Positions 52,102-62,178 are shown, numbered from the stretch's first letter. The stretch: DNA of 64,000 bases from Cytophagales bacterium (GCA_033344775.1 JAWPMT010000004.1:434001-498000), one strand, 5' to 3'. Program-made: numbers and translations. Notes: generated by a model from the letters alone, not told the origin.

Positions 52102-53109
52102 TCAAGCACCTTTTACGGTCTTGATAATTCTGGCAGCGGCTTTGTAAGGATCAGCATTGGAAGCAGGTCTTCTGTCTTCCAACCAACCTTTCCAGCCATT
52201 CTCAACGGTCGCTACAGGGATACGGATAGACGCACCTCTATCGGATACGCCGTAGCTGAATTGATCGATGGATTGCGTCTCATGCTGACCGGTCAATCGC
52301 TGATCATTATCTGCTCCATAAACAGCAATGTGTTCTGCAACTACTGGCTCGAACGCCTGACAGATCTTGTCGTAAGTCTCTTTATTACCTGCTTCTCTCA
52401 ATGTAGAGTTGGAGAAGTTGGCATGCATTCCTGATCCATTCCAGTCAGTAGCTCCGAGTGGCTTAGGATGCCAATTGATGGCCAAGCCATATTTCTCAGC
52501 AGTTCTTTCCAGGATATACCTGGCCACCCAGATCTGATCTCCAGCTTCAGCTGCTCCTTTGGCAAAAACCTGAAATTCCCACTGGCCGGCTGCTACCTCC
52601 GCGTTAATTCCTTCCACATTGATACCTGCTTCCAGACAAAGGTCCAGGTGTTCTTCGATGATCTCGCGACCGTAAGCATTTTTAGCACCTACACTACAGT
52701 AGTATGGTCCTTGCGGAGCAGGGTAACCTCCAGCCGGAAAGCCAAGTGGCAAGTCTGTTTGAGGGTCCCACAGGAAATACTCTTGCTCAAAACCGAACCA
52801 GAAGTCATTGTCATCGTCATCGATCGTGGCACGACCATTAGATTCATGTGCAGTTCCGTCCGCATTGAGGACTTCTGTCATGATCAAGTAAGCGTCTTTG
52901 CGTGCAGGATCGGGGAAAATCGCAACGGGTTTCAACAGACAATCGGAAGAGTTACCTTCTGCCTGTTCGGTAGAACTTCCGTCAAAAGACCACATGGGTG
53001 CATCCTCCAACTTACCGCTGAAGTTGGAAAGTATCTTCGTTTTACTTCTCAAACTTTGGGTAGGCTTGTAGCCATCCAACCAAATGTATTCGAGTTTGCT
53101 TTTTGCCAT
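52102..53109 (-). CDS. glnII: Glutamine synthetase, type II
   Basis: 335 residues from ATG at 53109, a length typical of eukaryote-type GSII and shorter than GSI or GSIII. Motifs: MWSFDGSSTEQAEG, the metal-site FGFEQEYFL, NAEVAAGQWEFQV, the ATP loop GMHANFSNSTLREAG preceded by NGSG, and RIPVATVENGWKGWLEDRRPASN. It makes glutamine from glutamate and ammonia. It is in the same direction as amt and the porin gene, which fits an ammonium assimilation unit. A TTG at 53121 is a less likely start. Confidence 0.95.
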   Translation of the reverse strand: MAKSKLEYIWLDGYKPTQSLRSKTKILSNFSGKLEDAPMWSFDGSSTEQAEGNSSDCLLKPVAIFPDPARKDAYLIMTEVLNADGTAHESNGRATIDDDDNDFWFGFEQEYFLWDPQTDLPLGFPAGGYPAPQGPYYCSVGAKNAYGREIIEEHLDLCLEAGINVEGINAEVAAGQWEFQVFAKGAAEAGDQIWVARYILERTAEKYGLAINWHPKPLGATDWNGSGMHANFSNSTLREAGNKETYDKICQAFEPVVAEHIAVYGADNDQRLTGQHETQSIDQFSYGVSDRGASIRIPVATVENGWKGWLEDRRPASNADPYKAAARIIKTVKGA

Positions 53110-53216
53110 TTTTCGGAGCAATTAATTTTTAGTAATCAATTTTCTATCAATTCAACTTATAGCAATGAGTCTCCCCGATAGTGGAGAGACTCAAAACCAT
53201 TATAATTTTCTTTCTC

Positions 53217-54266
53217 TTAGAAAGAGTAAACAGCTGCCAACAAGAAAGAAGACAAGGAATTGGCTGTCTCACCTGTTCTTGCGTTGGTGATAACCACATC
53301 GTCTTCAGAGAAGCTATCTAATCGCAACTCAGGAATGAATGTCAGGTTTCCAACCGTGTAATTGGCACTTAAGGTAAGGTCAATTACACTTTCCCCTGTA
53401 GACAGAACGCCTACACCTTCATCTTGCCAGAACTCTCCTCGAACTCCAAGAGCAAAATCATCAGAGAATGAATTCTGTAAATAAAAGGCGCCACCATAAA
53501 AGCTGTCAGAAGCTGATGTAGCATTAACTCCGAGGTAGAAAGCATCAGACAAGTCCCAGCCACCAGTAAGGTCAACCTGGAAAAAGTCATTATCAAACAA
53601 GAAGTTCAGGTATGTACCACCGTATCCCAGTTGTGCACCTCCAACATATTCACCTGTAGGATTGAAATCCGTAGCGTCCGTTGGATTAAATACCCCCAAC
53701 ATCATGGTAAAGTCCCCAAATGTGAAGTCAGCCTTCAACCCAGAATGCGAGAATGGTCCGTAAGAGAACATATAACTCGTTGAGTAGTTGAAGTTCCCCG
53801 TTGGAGAAATGACTTCATAACCAAGGAAGGTGTTGAAGTTACCAAACGTCAGGGTTACATTATCTGACACATTCCAGTATGCGTACAACTGGTTGACAAT
53901 ATTCAACGGTGCCTCAGAACCAAAAACAGCCTCTGCTCCTCTTGGCCCGAATACCAAGTCAGCTGTGAATCCAACCTTATCGCCTTCATATGAAGCAATG
54001 ATATTAGCCATCCCTAATGAAAAACCTGGCTGATTAGCGAAAGAAGTTGCCGGAGCCAACGTGTTTCCAATCTCGTTTCCATCTGCATCCATCATGAATT
54101 CATCGGGATCGTCACTTGTATTGAAATTGGTTCTAAAATAAGTATCAACGGAACCTGAAATTGAAAAAGACTGCACTTCCTCCTCTTCGTCCTGGGCAAC
54201 AGCGGCAAATGATACCAGCATCGCCAAGGCCAACATTTTAATGTTTAACTTTGTAAACGTATTCAT
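53217..54266 (-). CDS. OmpL-like outer membrane porin (Bbp2 type)
   Basis: 349 residues from ATG at 54266. Signal peptide, then a very acidic start DEEEEV and an outer-membrane beta-barrel: alternating strands with frequent aromatic girdles (SISGSVDTYFRTNF, YWNVSDNVTLTFGNFNTFLGYE, FTFGDFTMMLGVFNPTD) ending with Phe (FLLAAVYSF), as outer-membrane proteins do. It matches the Bbp2/OmpL-like porin family. It sits between amt and the glutamine synthetase gene, so it may let ammonium or a small nitrogen compound cross the outer membrane. That role is inferred. Confidence 0.85.
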   Translation of the reverse strand: MNTFTKLNIKMLALAMLVSFAAVAQDEEEEVQSFSISGSVDTYFRTNFNTSDDPDEFMMDADGNEIGNTLAPATSFANQPGFSLGMANIIASYEGDKVGFTADLVFGPRGAEAVFGSEAPLNIVNQLYAYWNVSDNVTLTFGNFNTFLGYEVISPTGNFNYSTSYMFSYGPFSHSGLKADFTFGDFTMMLGVFNPTDATDFNPTGEYVGGAQLGYGGTYLNFLFDNDFFQVDLTGGWDLSDAFYLGVNATSASDSFYGGAFYLQNSFSDDFALGVRGEFWQDEGVGVLSTGESVIDLTLSANYTVGNLTFIPELRLDSFSEDDVVITNARTGETANSLSSFLLAAVYSF

Positions 54267-54288
54267 CTTATTATGTAGTTTGAATGCA

Positions 54289-54330
54289 GGCCTTCTTGCT
54301 TCCGAGCGTCCAACTTTGAACAAGGAGGCC
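54289..54330 (-). promoter_or_regulatory. GC-rich hairpin in the porin leader
   Basis: GGCCTCCTTG and CAAGAAGGCC on the minus strand pair over 10 positions with one mismatch and a 22-base loop, starting 23 bp before the porin start. No T-run follows, so it may be a processing or stability signal in the amt-porin message. Confidence 0.4.
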
Positions 54331-54409
54331 AACTTTATTATTTGAATTTTTGTAAGGTTGGGTGTCGATTCCGACTAGTCTTCCTCAACACCCCATTTTA
54401 TTTTTCTGA

Positions 54410-55744
54410 TTATTCGACGGTGATGGTATAACCTCTGATACCGTGCTCATGGCTATCCAATCCTTCTTCTTCATGCTCTTCTGTAACCCTGATTCCCATG
54501 GTCATTTTAAGTACATAGAAGATGATCATTGCAGCAGCAAAAGCAACCGCACCACAGATCGCTACACCAATCAATTGAGTAAGGAAACTGTGCTCCGGAT
54601 TTGTTGAGAAAATACCTACAGCCAAAGTGCCCCAGATACCGCAAGTCAAGTGCACAGATACAGCACCTACCACATCATCCAGCTTGAATTTATCCAGTGT
54701 GATGGCCGAGAATACAACCAAAACACCTGCAATCAATCCCACTAGTACTGCATACAAAGGAGGAATTACATCTGCACCGGCAGTGATACCTACTAACCCG
54801 GCAAGGATACCATTAAGCACCATACCCAGGTCCAATCTGTTGAATACAAATTTAGCAGTGATGAAACCAGCCAGTCCACCTGCACATGCAGCCAGGGAAG
54901 TAGTCACCAATACAAAAGAAGTCAATGCAGGATCGGCAGATAATACGGATCCACCATTGAAACCGAACCATCCTAACCAAAGTAAGAATACACCGATAAC
55001 TGCCAAAGGCACACTTGAACCTGGCTTGTCAACTACTTTACCATCTACATACTTACCTAATCTGGGTCCAAGGACGATGATCCCTGCAAGCGCGCCCCAT
55101 CCACCAACGGAGTGTACAAGCGTAGAACCTGCAAAATCATAGAATCCCATATCATCAAGGGCTCCACCACCCCATTTCCAGCTTCCGATCAACGGGTAGA
55201 CAATACCAACGAAAATCACCGTAAATACCAAATATGCAGAAAGCTTGATTCTCTCAGCAACTGCACCTGATACAATGGTAGCTGCCGTTGCAGCAAACAT
55301 TCCCTGGAAAAGGAAATCAGTCCAGTAAGTATAGCCACCACTAGCATAACCCGTAGTAACGTCTGCTTTGTCTGAAGCAAACCAGAACATGTTCCAGCCG
55401 GAACCATCAAAAGCAAACCAACCTGGCGTCTCAAAACCAGGATACATCAGGAAAAAACCTAGTAGTGCATAAGAAACCAGGCCGATAATCGGTGTAAGGG
55501 TGTTCTTGAACAAGATATTAACCGTGTTCTTAGATTGCCCAAACCCCGCTTCTACACCCGCAAAGCCAAGGTGCATGATGAATACTAAACCAGTAGCTAA
55601 CATCATCCATACATTGTTTGCGGTAAATACCGCATCTCCGATTTGGGTGGAATAATCCACAGCTGCTACCGCAACCTCCGCGACACTTGATGTCTCCTCA
55701 AGGGCTGGCGAAGTTTCTAACGTACTTACAGAATTCACATTCAT
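54410..55744 (-). CDS. amt: Ammonium transporter (Amt)
   Basis: 444 residues, 11-12 membrane helices. Hallmarks: MHLGFAGVEAGFGQSKNT, WKWGGGALDDMGFYDFAGST, the pore His pair in LVHSVGGWGALAG and VSVHLTCGIWGT, and LLWLGWFGFNGGS. An N-terminal hydrophilic-to-hydrophobic leader of about 40 residues precedes the first helix. The trimer conducts ammonium/ammonia across the inner membrane. No P-II gene is in the window. It is first in the unit with the porin and GSII genes. Confidence 0.95.
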   Translation of the reverse strand: MNVNSVSTLETSPALEETSSVAEVAVAAVDYSTQIGDAVFTANNVWMMLATGLVFIMHLGFAGVEAGFGQSKNTVNILFKNTLTPIIGLVSYALLGFFLMYPGFETPGWFAFDGSGWNMFWFASDKADVTTGYASGGYTYWTDFLFQGMFAATAATIVSGAVAERIKLSAYLVFTVIFVGIVYPLIGSWKWGGGALDDMGFYDFAGSTLVHSVGGWGALAGIIVLGPRLGKYVDGKVVDKPGSSVPLAVIGVFLLWLGWFGFNGGSVLSADPALTSFVLVTTSLAACAGGLAGFITAKFVFNRLDLGMVLNGILAGLVGITAGADVIPPLYAVLVGLIAGVLVVFSAITLDKFKLDDVVGAVSVHLTCGIWGTLAVGIFSTNPEHSFLTQLIGVAICGAVAFAAAMIIFYVLKMTMGIRVTEEHEEEGLDSHEHGIRGYTITVE

Positions 55745-55766
55745 GATTTTAGGTAGTGTGATCTCA

Positions 55767-55787
55767 TTTTGATTGTTTCAATCAAAA
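55767..55787. promoter_or_regulatory. Candidate operator/leader dyad upstream of amt
   Basis: Perfect 9-3-9 inverted repeat (TTTTGATTG / CAATCAAAA), beginning 22 bp before the amt ATG. In a 375-bp gap otherwise without genes (55745-56119). Confidence 0.5.
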
Positions 55788-55955
55788 CAGGAATTTTTTA
55801 AATTTTTTGATTTAAAACCGCAGCAATGCTATCAACAAAATAATTTTTAAGGCGTTCTGTAAGGAAATATTTAATTCACTTGGGAAATATTTACATAATT
55901 TGGAATGAATAGCGATTTCAATTTTAAGACTTTCAAAAAATATGGTTTAATGAAC

Positions 55956-55989
55956 ACAAAAAAAGCCGTCTATCTCTGTTAAACGGCTT
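55956..55989 (-). terminator. Terminator of the amidohydrolase operon
   Basis: AAGCCGT / ACGGCTT stem, 13-base loop, and a T-run on the minus strand. Distance to the amidohydrolase stop is about 130 bp. Confidence 0.85.
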
Positions 55990-56119
55990 AATGAAAAATG
56001 CAAGTACCTGAAATTCAGTTACATAAATCAATTAAAATATTTTCAATGCTTATTCCTAAATCATAGAATAAAAAATGGTTTTCATTTCAAAAAACATGCT
56101 TCCGTACGGGAAAGCGGCA

Positions 56120-57412
56120 TTATTCCCCTTTTTCATACTTTTCCTTGAAGCGATTGAAAAGGACTTGCTGTTTTCCGACCAGCTCCAGTTCCTTTCCCTG
56201 AACAAAGGCCATTTCGACTTTACTTGTCCGCATGTCCAATGCATCTCCTTGTGAAACAAATAAGATGGCATCTTTACCCACTTCAAGTGTTCCAGCACGA
56301 TCACCTATTCCTAAAATCTCAGCAGTATTAGAAGTGATCAATTTCAAAGCCTCTTCTTTTTCCATTCCATAGGCCACTGCAGATCCCGCGAAAAATGGCA
56401 GGTTCCTTGAGCTCTGTAAACTCCGATACATCAATCCTACTTTAACCCCAGCGTCAGTCAGAATACCAGGCATCCGGAAATGAAGATCAATGTCTTCGTC
56501 ATCCCGGTTGGGACGACTATGTACCTCATTAAGTAATACTGGTATATTTTCTTGTACAAGGAGGTCTTTGACATGCCAGGCATCTCGCCCACCGACCAGA
56601 ACAATCTTTTGCACACCTGTTGCTTTCAAAGAGTTAATGGCTTCTACGATCACAGCAGCATTGTTGGCTTCCACAAACAGCTGCTTTTCGCCCGTGAACA
56701 AAGGACGGGTCGCTTCCAGCAAAAGATTCTTCTTCGCTGTAGGCTTTTTATGGTATGATTTTGCATCGCGCAAAAACGTCAACAATTCGGAGACCTGATC
56801 CGCATATCGGTCGTTCTTTCTTCTACCCGTTTCGCCTAACCACCACCGAGCACCAAATGACAATGCTGGCCAACTTAAGTGAATGCCGTCATCGGCTCGG
56901 TAAGCAGCGTCTTCCCAGTTCCAACCTTCCAACATCATAATGCTGGAAGTCCCTGAAATTCGTCCACCTGTAGGCGTAGATTGAGCCAGCAATATCCCAT
57001 TGAACCTCAGAGCAGCGATCAATTCTGAATCCGTATTGTATGCGATCAACGATCTTACATGTGGTGTAAACTCACCTACTTCAGCAAAATCCCGGGTGGG
57101 GCGTACGGCATTTATATCCACAAGTCCCAGTGTAGATTTAGGCAAGATGAATCCAGGATAAACATGCTTTCCTTCCGCTTCAATGACGCGGTGACCTGAC
57201 AAGTCCGGGCGCGTGCTGGCATCAGCTACTACCGTCAATTTTCCCTGATCAAAAGCGACCACCGATTGCTCGATGACCTGACCGTTACCCAAATGAGCTG
57301 TCGCATTCACAATCGCGATCGGTCCTTCCTGAGGATCAGCGGGCTGTGGCACCTGTGCTTGTACTGTAAATGCCAATAAGGCCAGGAATAGGGTTTTTAT
57401 GTACTTACTCAT
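56120..57412 (-). CDS. Exported amidohydrolase-like protein without the HxH motif
   Basis: 430 residues with a signal peptide (FTVQAQ). The N-terminal small domain (IVNATAHLGNGQVIEQSVV) and the C-terminal GIGDRAGTLEVGKDAILFV segment are those of metal-dependent amidohydrolases. The YPGFILPKSTLGL site should read G.ID.H.H but has no His, so metal binding and activity are doubtful. It overlaps the large upstream gene by 8 bp, which points to a complex or shared function with it. Probably periplasmic. Confidence 0.85.
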   Translation of the reverse strand: MSKYIKTLFLALLAFTVQAQVPQPADPQEGPIAIVNATAHLGNGQVIEQSVVAFDQGKLTVVADASTRPDLSGHRVIEAEGKHVYPGFILPKSTLGLVDINAVRPTRDFAEVGEFTPHVRSLIAYNTDSELIAALRFNGILLAQSTPTGGRISGTSSIMMLEGWNWEDAAYRADDGIHLSWPALSFGARWWLGETGRRKNDRYADQVSELLTFLRDAKSYHKKPTAKKNLLLEATRPLFTGEKQLFVEANNAAVIVEAINSLKATGVQKIVLVGGRDAWHVKDLLVQENIPVLLNEVHSRPNRDDEDIDLHFRMPGILTDAGVKVGLMYRSLQSSRNLPFFAGSAVAYGMEKEEALKLITSNTAEILGIGDRAGTLEVGKDAILFVSQGDALDMRTSKVEMAFVQGKELELVGKQQVLFNRFKEKYEKGE

Positions 57413-60400
57413 GACTATGGGCCTCTTTTAAAAGTTGTAAATCATTTACATCGTCTTCACAATGCCAGGCACGCCTTTCGCGTTTCCTGACAGGCTGGGT
57501 CTTACCTCCTTTGTTTTTGACTTTGAGCATTTTATTGATCAGTCTCGTTCGCTCATCAGCAATCGCTTTTCTTCTCGCATTGTCTTGCTCCATACTGTAG
57601 TAGATGGAGCCATCCACCATCGTAATTTCAGAGCGCGCATAGATAGAAAGAGGATGATCGTTCCAAAGAACCAGATCCGCGTCCTTGCCTACTTCAATAC
57701 TCCCCATGCGTTTGTCTAAATGCATGAGTTTAGCTGGATTCAAGGTCACCATCTTCAAAGCTTCGATCTCATCCATACTGCCATATTTGATGGATTTGGC
57801 TGCTTCCTGATTCAATCGACGCGCCATTTCTGCATTATCAGAATTGATGGCCGAAACCACGCCCGCCTGACTCATCAGCACCGCATTATAAGGAATCGCT
57901 TCTTTCACCTCATATTTATAAGCCCACCAATCAGCAAAAGTCGAACCCCCTGCACCATGCGTAGCCATGATATCCGCCACTTTATATCCTTCCAGGATGT
58001 GCGTGAATGTATTGATATTGAAGTCATAGCGTTCTGCCACCTTCATCAGCATATTGATCTCGGACTGAACATAAGAGTGGCAGGAGATGAATCGTTGCTT
58101 ATTGACAATCTCTAACAAAGTCTCCATTTGCAAATCTCGTCGGGGAGCAGTTGCAGCAGCTTTTGATTTTCTTGGCAATGAATTATAGGTATCCCATTCT
58201 CTACCATACTCTACTGCCCGGGTAAACGCATCTTCGAAAACCTGCTCTACGCCCATTCTGGTTTGTGGGAATCGGTTGACCCAATCACTGGAACGGTTGG
58301 ATTGCTTCACATTTTCTCCCAGTGCAAATTTGATATAGCCATCCGCTCCTTTGATCTTCATTTCTTCAGGACTCAATCCCCAACGGAACTTCACGACCGC
58401 AGACTGACCTCCAACCGGATTTGCTGAGCCATGCAGCAACTGTGCGGCCGTGACTCCACCTGCCAATTGCCGATAGATATCAATGTCTTCCGAATCAATG
58501 GCATCATTCATCCTCACTTCTGCAACGACTGATTGCGAAGACTCATTCACTCCACTAAGTGCCGCATGTGAATGTTCATCTATAATTCCAGGTGTCAAAT
58601 GTCTGCCTGTAGCATCTACTACCCTGGCTCCCGGCGCAGACAGGTCTTGCCCTACTTGCTTGATCTTTCCCTCTTCAACCAGCACATCGTAATTATCAAA
58701 TTTCCCCTCTCCTTCGAGTGTCCACACGGTGGCTCCTTTGAAAAGAATGGTTTCCTGAGTGGGTTTTTCAATCCAGCCATGGGCTACAAAAGGATAGATC
58801 ATTTCTCCAAATTCAGGAGCGTCCATAGCTTTATCTTTTCTAGACCTGGATTCCTGCGCTTTTGTTCTGGTAGCCGTCCAATTTACGCCCTCACCTGATC
58901 CGTCCACACCTGTGCCTTTCCAATCGGTAGCTGTTACTCTCCAGCCAGTCAGGCGTGTCTTGTTGTCAGCCCCATTTGGAACAAATGATAAATTCACTCG
59001 TTCACCGGTCACATTGATGCGTACAGTAATGGAGGTGCTATCGTTCACTTCGATTTTGGCAGATAGTTTGTTTTCTTTTTCAGAGACCTCCATTTCGTAG
59101 GCCGTCGCTCCTACCCTCAGGTCGTAAGTACCTGCCAGGCCAACAGTTTCTTTTACTTTGATCACAAACTGATCACCTTTGACCCATGTTTCCAGGATAT
59201 CACCATCTTCAAGTAAGTCACCATCTGCAATGATCAGATTCGCAAACCGACCATTTTTCAATGATCCGAGTTGACCTTCAGCTTTAAGCATTTTGGCAGG
59301 GTTTGATGTCATGGCTTTCCAGGCATCTTCCTTTGAAAGTCCATGCTTCACTGCTTTTTTTACGGCTCCCCAGAATTCGGAACTTTTCTTTAGACCAGCA
59401 TGAGTAAAAGCAAACTGCACGCCACCCTTTGAAAGCATGGCTGCATTGGCAGGTGCCATTTCCCAATGTTTCATTTGAGCGAGGGTGACATCAATGGCCT
59501 TGTATGGATCTTCTACATCATAAGCCGCAGGGAAATTCACAGGAAGGATAAAAGAAGCTCCGGTTCTTGCGATCTCATCCAATCGCTGGTATTCATCACC
59601 ATTTCCTTTAATGATGAATTGCACTCCAAATTCATCTCCCAGATTATCGGCAACTAAAGCTCGGAGCTTATTGGAATTTGCTTCAATGACCTGTGGTAGG
59701 TTTCTGCTGGCATTGAAATTGTCCAATGTCTGATTAAAAGCAGGATCAGCTTGAGCAGCATACCACGCACCGTCATAAAATGTCTGGCGGATCAGCGCAA
59801 CCATACCCATGATAGAATTAGGATAGATCTGCTTTGAAGAACCTCTACGGAATGCATAATGAGCAGCAGCCTTGTCGTTAATGATTACCTCGTTAACTGG
59901 ATCATCGGCGAGGAGGGACAATACAGAAGTGCCCCTCAAAACACCATCTGGTCGGTAACTCATCACTGCACCGACGCCATTCTTTCTCATTTCTGCTGCA
60001 GCTTTGCTATCTAATTTAAATTCAGAAATGGCATTGTAGTGCGCCTGATTGTGCTCATTCCAGCTATTGGCAGTCCCAACTTCGGAAACATATTGTGGTG
60101 TTTCTCCGGATCTTCTTCTCTGACTCTTGACAGCTGGTAAGCCATAATTGGTATATGGATCAACAATGCCCGGGTAAATGAACTTTCCTTCCATATCGAA
60201 GGTGGTCGTCCCTGCGGGAATGGATACCTCTGCCCCAGTTGCAACCACTTTTCCCGATTCGATCAGGAGGGTGGCATTTTCAAGTTTGGTTGTGGCATCC
60301 ACCATGATGGTCGCGTTGGTGAATGCATAGGAGGTTGGCCTTTTATCGGGTGTATCATTGCTCAGGAAGGTCTCCTGTGCGATGAGACTACTCGCGATCA

Positions 60401-60431
60401 CGCAAAAAGCCAGCGTGAAAAAAAATCTCAT
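57405..60431 (-). CDS. Exported double amidohydrolase-family protein
   Basis: 1008 residues with a signal peptide (SSLIAQ). Domain 1 (about 25-430) is an amidohydrolase fold with YPGIVDPYTNYGL instead of the HxH site. A linker of about 110 residues, beta-rich, follows. Domain 2 (about 560-990) has LTPGIIDEHSHAAL with a normal HxH and the late Asp in INSDNAEMARRLNQ. Metal-dependent hydrolases of this type cut cyclic amides, dipeptides and similar compounds; the substrate is unknown. It is the first gene of the pair with the 430-residue protein and the two overlap by 8 bp. Confidence 0.85.
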   Translation of the reverse strand: MRFFFTLAFCVIASSLIAQETFLSNDTPDKRPTSYAFTNATIMVDATTKLENATLLIESGKVVATGAEVSIPAGTTTFDMEGKFIYPGIVDPYTNYGLPAVKSQRRRSGETPQYVSEVGTANSWNEHNQAHYNAISEFKLDSKAAAEMRKNGVGAVMSYRPDGVLRGTSVLSLLADDPVNEVIINDKAAAHYAFRRGSSKQIYPNSIMGMVALIRQTFYDGAWYAAQADPAFNQTLDNFNASRNLPQVIEANSNKLRALVADNLGDEFGVQFIIKGNGDEYQRLDEIARTGASFILPVNFPAAYDVEDPYKAIDVTLAQMKHWEMAPANAAMLSKGGVQFAFTHAGLKKSSEFWGAVKKAVKHGLSKEDAWKAMTSNPAKMLKAEGQLGSLKNGRFANLIIADGDLLEDGDILETWVKGDQFVIKVKETVGLAGTYDLRVGATAYEMEVSEKENKLSAKIEVNDSTSITVRINVTGERVNLSFVPNGADNKTRLTGWRVTATDWKGTGVDGSGEGVNWTATRTKAQESRSRKDKAMDAPEFGEMIYPFVAHGWIEKPTQETILFKGATVWTLEGEGKFDNYDVLVEEGKIKQVGQDLSAPGARVVDATGRHLTPGIIDEHSHAALSGVNESSQSVVAEVRMNDAIDSEDIDIYRQLAGGVTAAQLLHGSANPVGGQSAVVKFRWGLSPEEMKIKGADGYIKFALGENVKQSNRSSDWVNRFPQTRMGVEQVFEDAFTRAVEYGREWDTYNSLPRKSKAAATAPRRDLQMETLLEIVNKQRFISCHSYVQSEINMLMKVAERYDFNINTFTHILEGYKVADIMATHGAGGSTFADWWAYKYEVKEAIPYNAVLMSQAGVVSAINSDNAEMARRLNQEAAKSIKYGSMDEIEALKMVTLNPAKLMHLDKRMGSIEVGKDADLVLWNDHPLSIYARSEITMVDGSIYYSMEQDNARRKAIADERTRLINKMLKVKNKGGKTQPVRKRERRAWHCEDDVNDLQLLKEAHSHE

Positions 60432-60525
60432 AAGTAGTACTAGGTTAAATGATCATATGACCAAGTTAACCAAGTCGGTAATGATTGGTTTTACCGTTTA
60501 AAGAATAGGTAGAAAATTCTTGGAC

Positions 60526-60595
60526 CATTCTTGAGGAGCCTCACTTCGAGAACCTCAGTGTGGCTCAGGGTAATGATCTATCCTTCGGACAGCTT
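60526..60595. repeat. Dispersed intergenic repeat, copy B
   Basis: CTTCGAGAACCTCAGTG (60544-60560), then a GGCTCAGGG tail and CTTCGGACAGCTTCA. It matches the unit at 34798-34814 at 15 of 17 positions. It sits between the symporter stop and the amidohydrolase start. Confidence 0.5.
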
Positions 60596-60606
60596 CATAC
60601 ATTGAA

Positions 60607-62178
60607 TTAAAACCAATATTTGATCGATAAGCTGATCAGTACCATCAACACAAATGAAGCCACAAGCATCAGCATGTACTGACGATTGGCGCTCACGTCC
60701 ATATCATCTGAAGCTGTTTCTGCTTCGGTAGAAGTCTCTTTCATCACCATCGCAGCCAATAAAGCCACTCCTAAAGTGACTACTGCTCCCACCAAATTCC
60801 ACCAGAACCAGAACAGGTTATCACCGACGACTAGCCACAAGAAGATGTTCACTCCAACACCCAGTACCAGTCCTATGTTCATCGCTCGGGCTTTGATGAA
60901 TTTCAACCCTACCGCCGCAATAAAGGTGGCTAGTATCGGACCATAGAATACTGAACCAATCTTATTGATGGCCTCAATGACCGTATCGGCAATGTCACCC
61001 GCAAAGAAGGCCAGCACAATACAAACTACCCCCCAAAACAGAGAGGCTCCTTTAGAATATCGGGCATATAGTTCGTCAGACACTTCTTTGTTCCCAACCA
61101 GAATATCCTCCGTGGTTACTGCACTCAACGAATTGATGGCTGAACTCAAAGAAGACATGGCTGCAGAGAGTATAGCTACGATCAATAAACCAATGATCCC
61201 GTGCGGCAAGTAATCCCTGATGAAAATAGGAATCATCAAATCCACCTGATCAGAAGGGATCTTAGCCAGGAATTCCGGAGTAGTCAATACGTAGGTACCG
61301 ATCACCAATCCCATCAGGCAATACAACAATGTAATAGGGAAACGGATCAGCCCATTGAATAATAAGGTTTTTTGGACCGTCTTGAAGTCTTTGGCACTTA
61401 ATAAGCGCTGTACTTGTGACTGGTCAGTTCCATAATAAGAAGCATACAAACAAAACCCTCCGAAAACCATGGGTAGGAACCCAAAGCCTCCATCTCCTCC
61501 AATGCCCAGCACTTCAAAATTTACTGCATTCAATCGCGATGCATCTACATTTGCCGTCAACTCCGACCAACCTCCCAGGTAGCTCCAGCCAGCCACCATG
61601 CATATACCAATTCCTATGAGAAGAATGATCATTTGGATCATGTCTCCATAGACCACTGCTTTCATTCCTCCCTGATAGGAATAGATCAAAGTGATCACTC
61701 CAATAACCAGGATTGTTTGCCAAAATGGGATATCCAAAATACTCATGAGGATGAGAGCCACGGCATATACCATAACCGCCGTTCCAAAAGAGCGACTGAT
61801 CTGAAAAACAGCGCTGATCAATAACCGGGTGGATCGGTCAAATCGGCGTTGCAAATACTCATAGATACTCACTACACCGGCCTTGTACAATCTTGGCAAA
61901 AGGAACAGCGATAAGAATATCATGGCAAGAGGAACGCCAAATTCAAAACTCAACCACTGCATACCGCCGTTTTCTCTCAATCCCACAAATGCAGGTGCTG
62001 AAATGAAACTGATGGCTGAAAGCTGTGTAGCCATAACGGACAAACCAAGAGGTAACCAGCCGAAAGAGCGCCCACCCAGAAAGTATTCGGATTTACTACT
62101 TTGACCTTTGAACAGATTTCCAAGAAACAAGAATCCAACGGAATATGCTACGACAATCACGTAATCAAGCCAATTCAT
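60607..62178 (-). CDS. Sodium:solute symporter (SSS family)
   Basis: 523 residues with 13-14 membrane helices. LFKGQSSKSEYFLGGRSFGWLP at the N-terminus, the Na+-site motif LSAAMSSLSSAINSLSAV, and GGMKAVVYGDMIQMIILL are typical of SSS transporters. It imports a solute with Na+; family relatives carry proline, pantothenate, sialic acid or sugars. Na+ use fits a marine habitat. It precedes the amidohydrolase operon on the same strand, with a gap of about 175 bp, and may feed it, though no direct link is shown. Confidence 0.92.
   Translation of the reverse strand: MNWLDYVIVVAYSVGFLFLGNLFKGQSSKSEYFLGGRSFGWLPLGLSVMATQLSAISFISAPAFVGLRENGGMQWLSFEFGVPLAMIFLSLFLLPRLYKAGVVSIYEYLQRRFDRSTRLLISAVFQISRSFGTAVMVYAVALILMSILDIPFWQTILVIGVITLIYSYQGGMKAVVYGDMIQMIILLIGIGICMVAGWSYLGGWSELTANVDASRLNAVNFEVLGIGGDGGFGFLPMVFGGFCLYASYYGTDQSQVQRLLSAKDFKTVQKTLLFNGLIRFPITLLYCLMGLVIGTYVLTTPEFLAKIPSDQVDLMIPIFIRDYLPHGIIGLLIVAILSAAMSSLSSAINSLSAVTTEDILVGNKEVSDELYARYSKGASLFWGVVCIVLAFFAGDIADTVIEAINKIGSVFYGPILATFIAAVGLKFIKARAMNIGLVLGVGVNIFLWLVVGDNLFWFWWNLVGAVVTLGVALLAAMVMKETSTEAETASDDMDVSANRQYMLMLVASFVLMVLISLSIKYWF

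Noticed and set aside
52468-53181. 237-residue plus-strand frame opposite the glutamine synthetase gene
   Set aside because: It is the shadow of a well-matched gene; composition is not protein-like.
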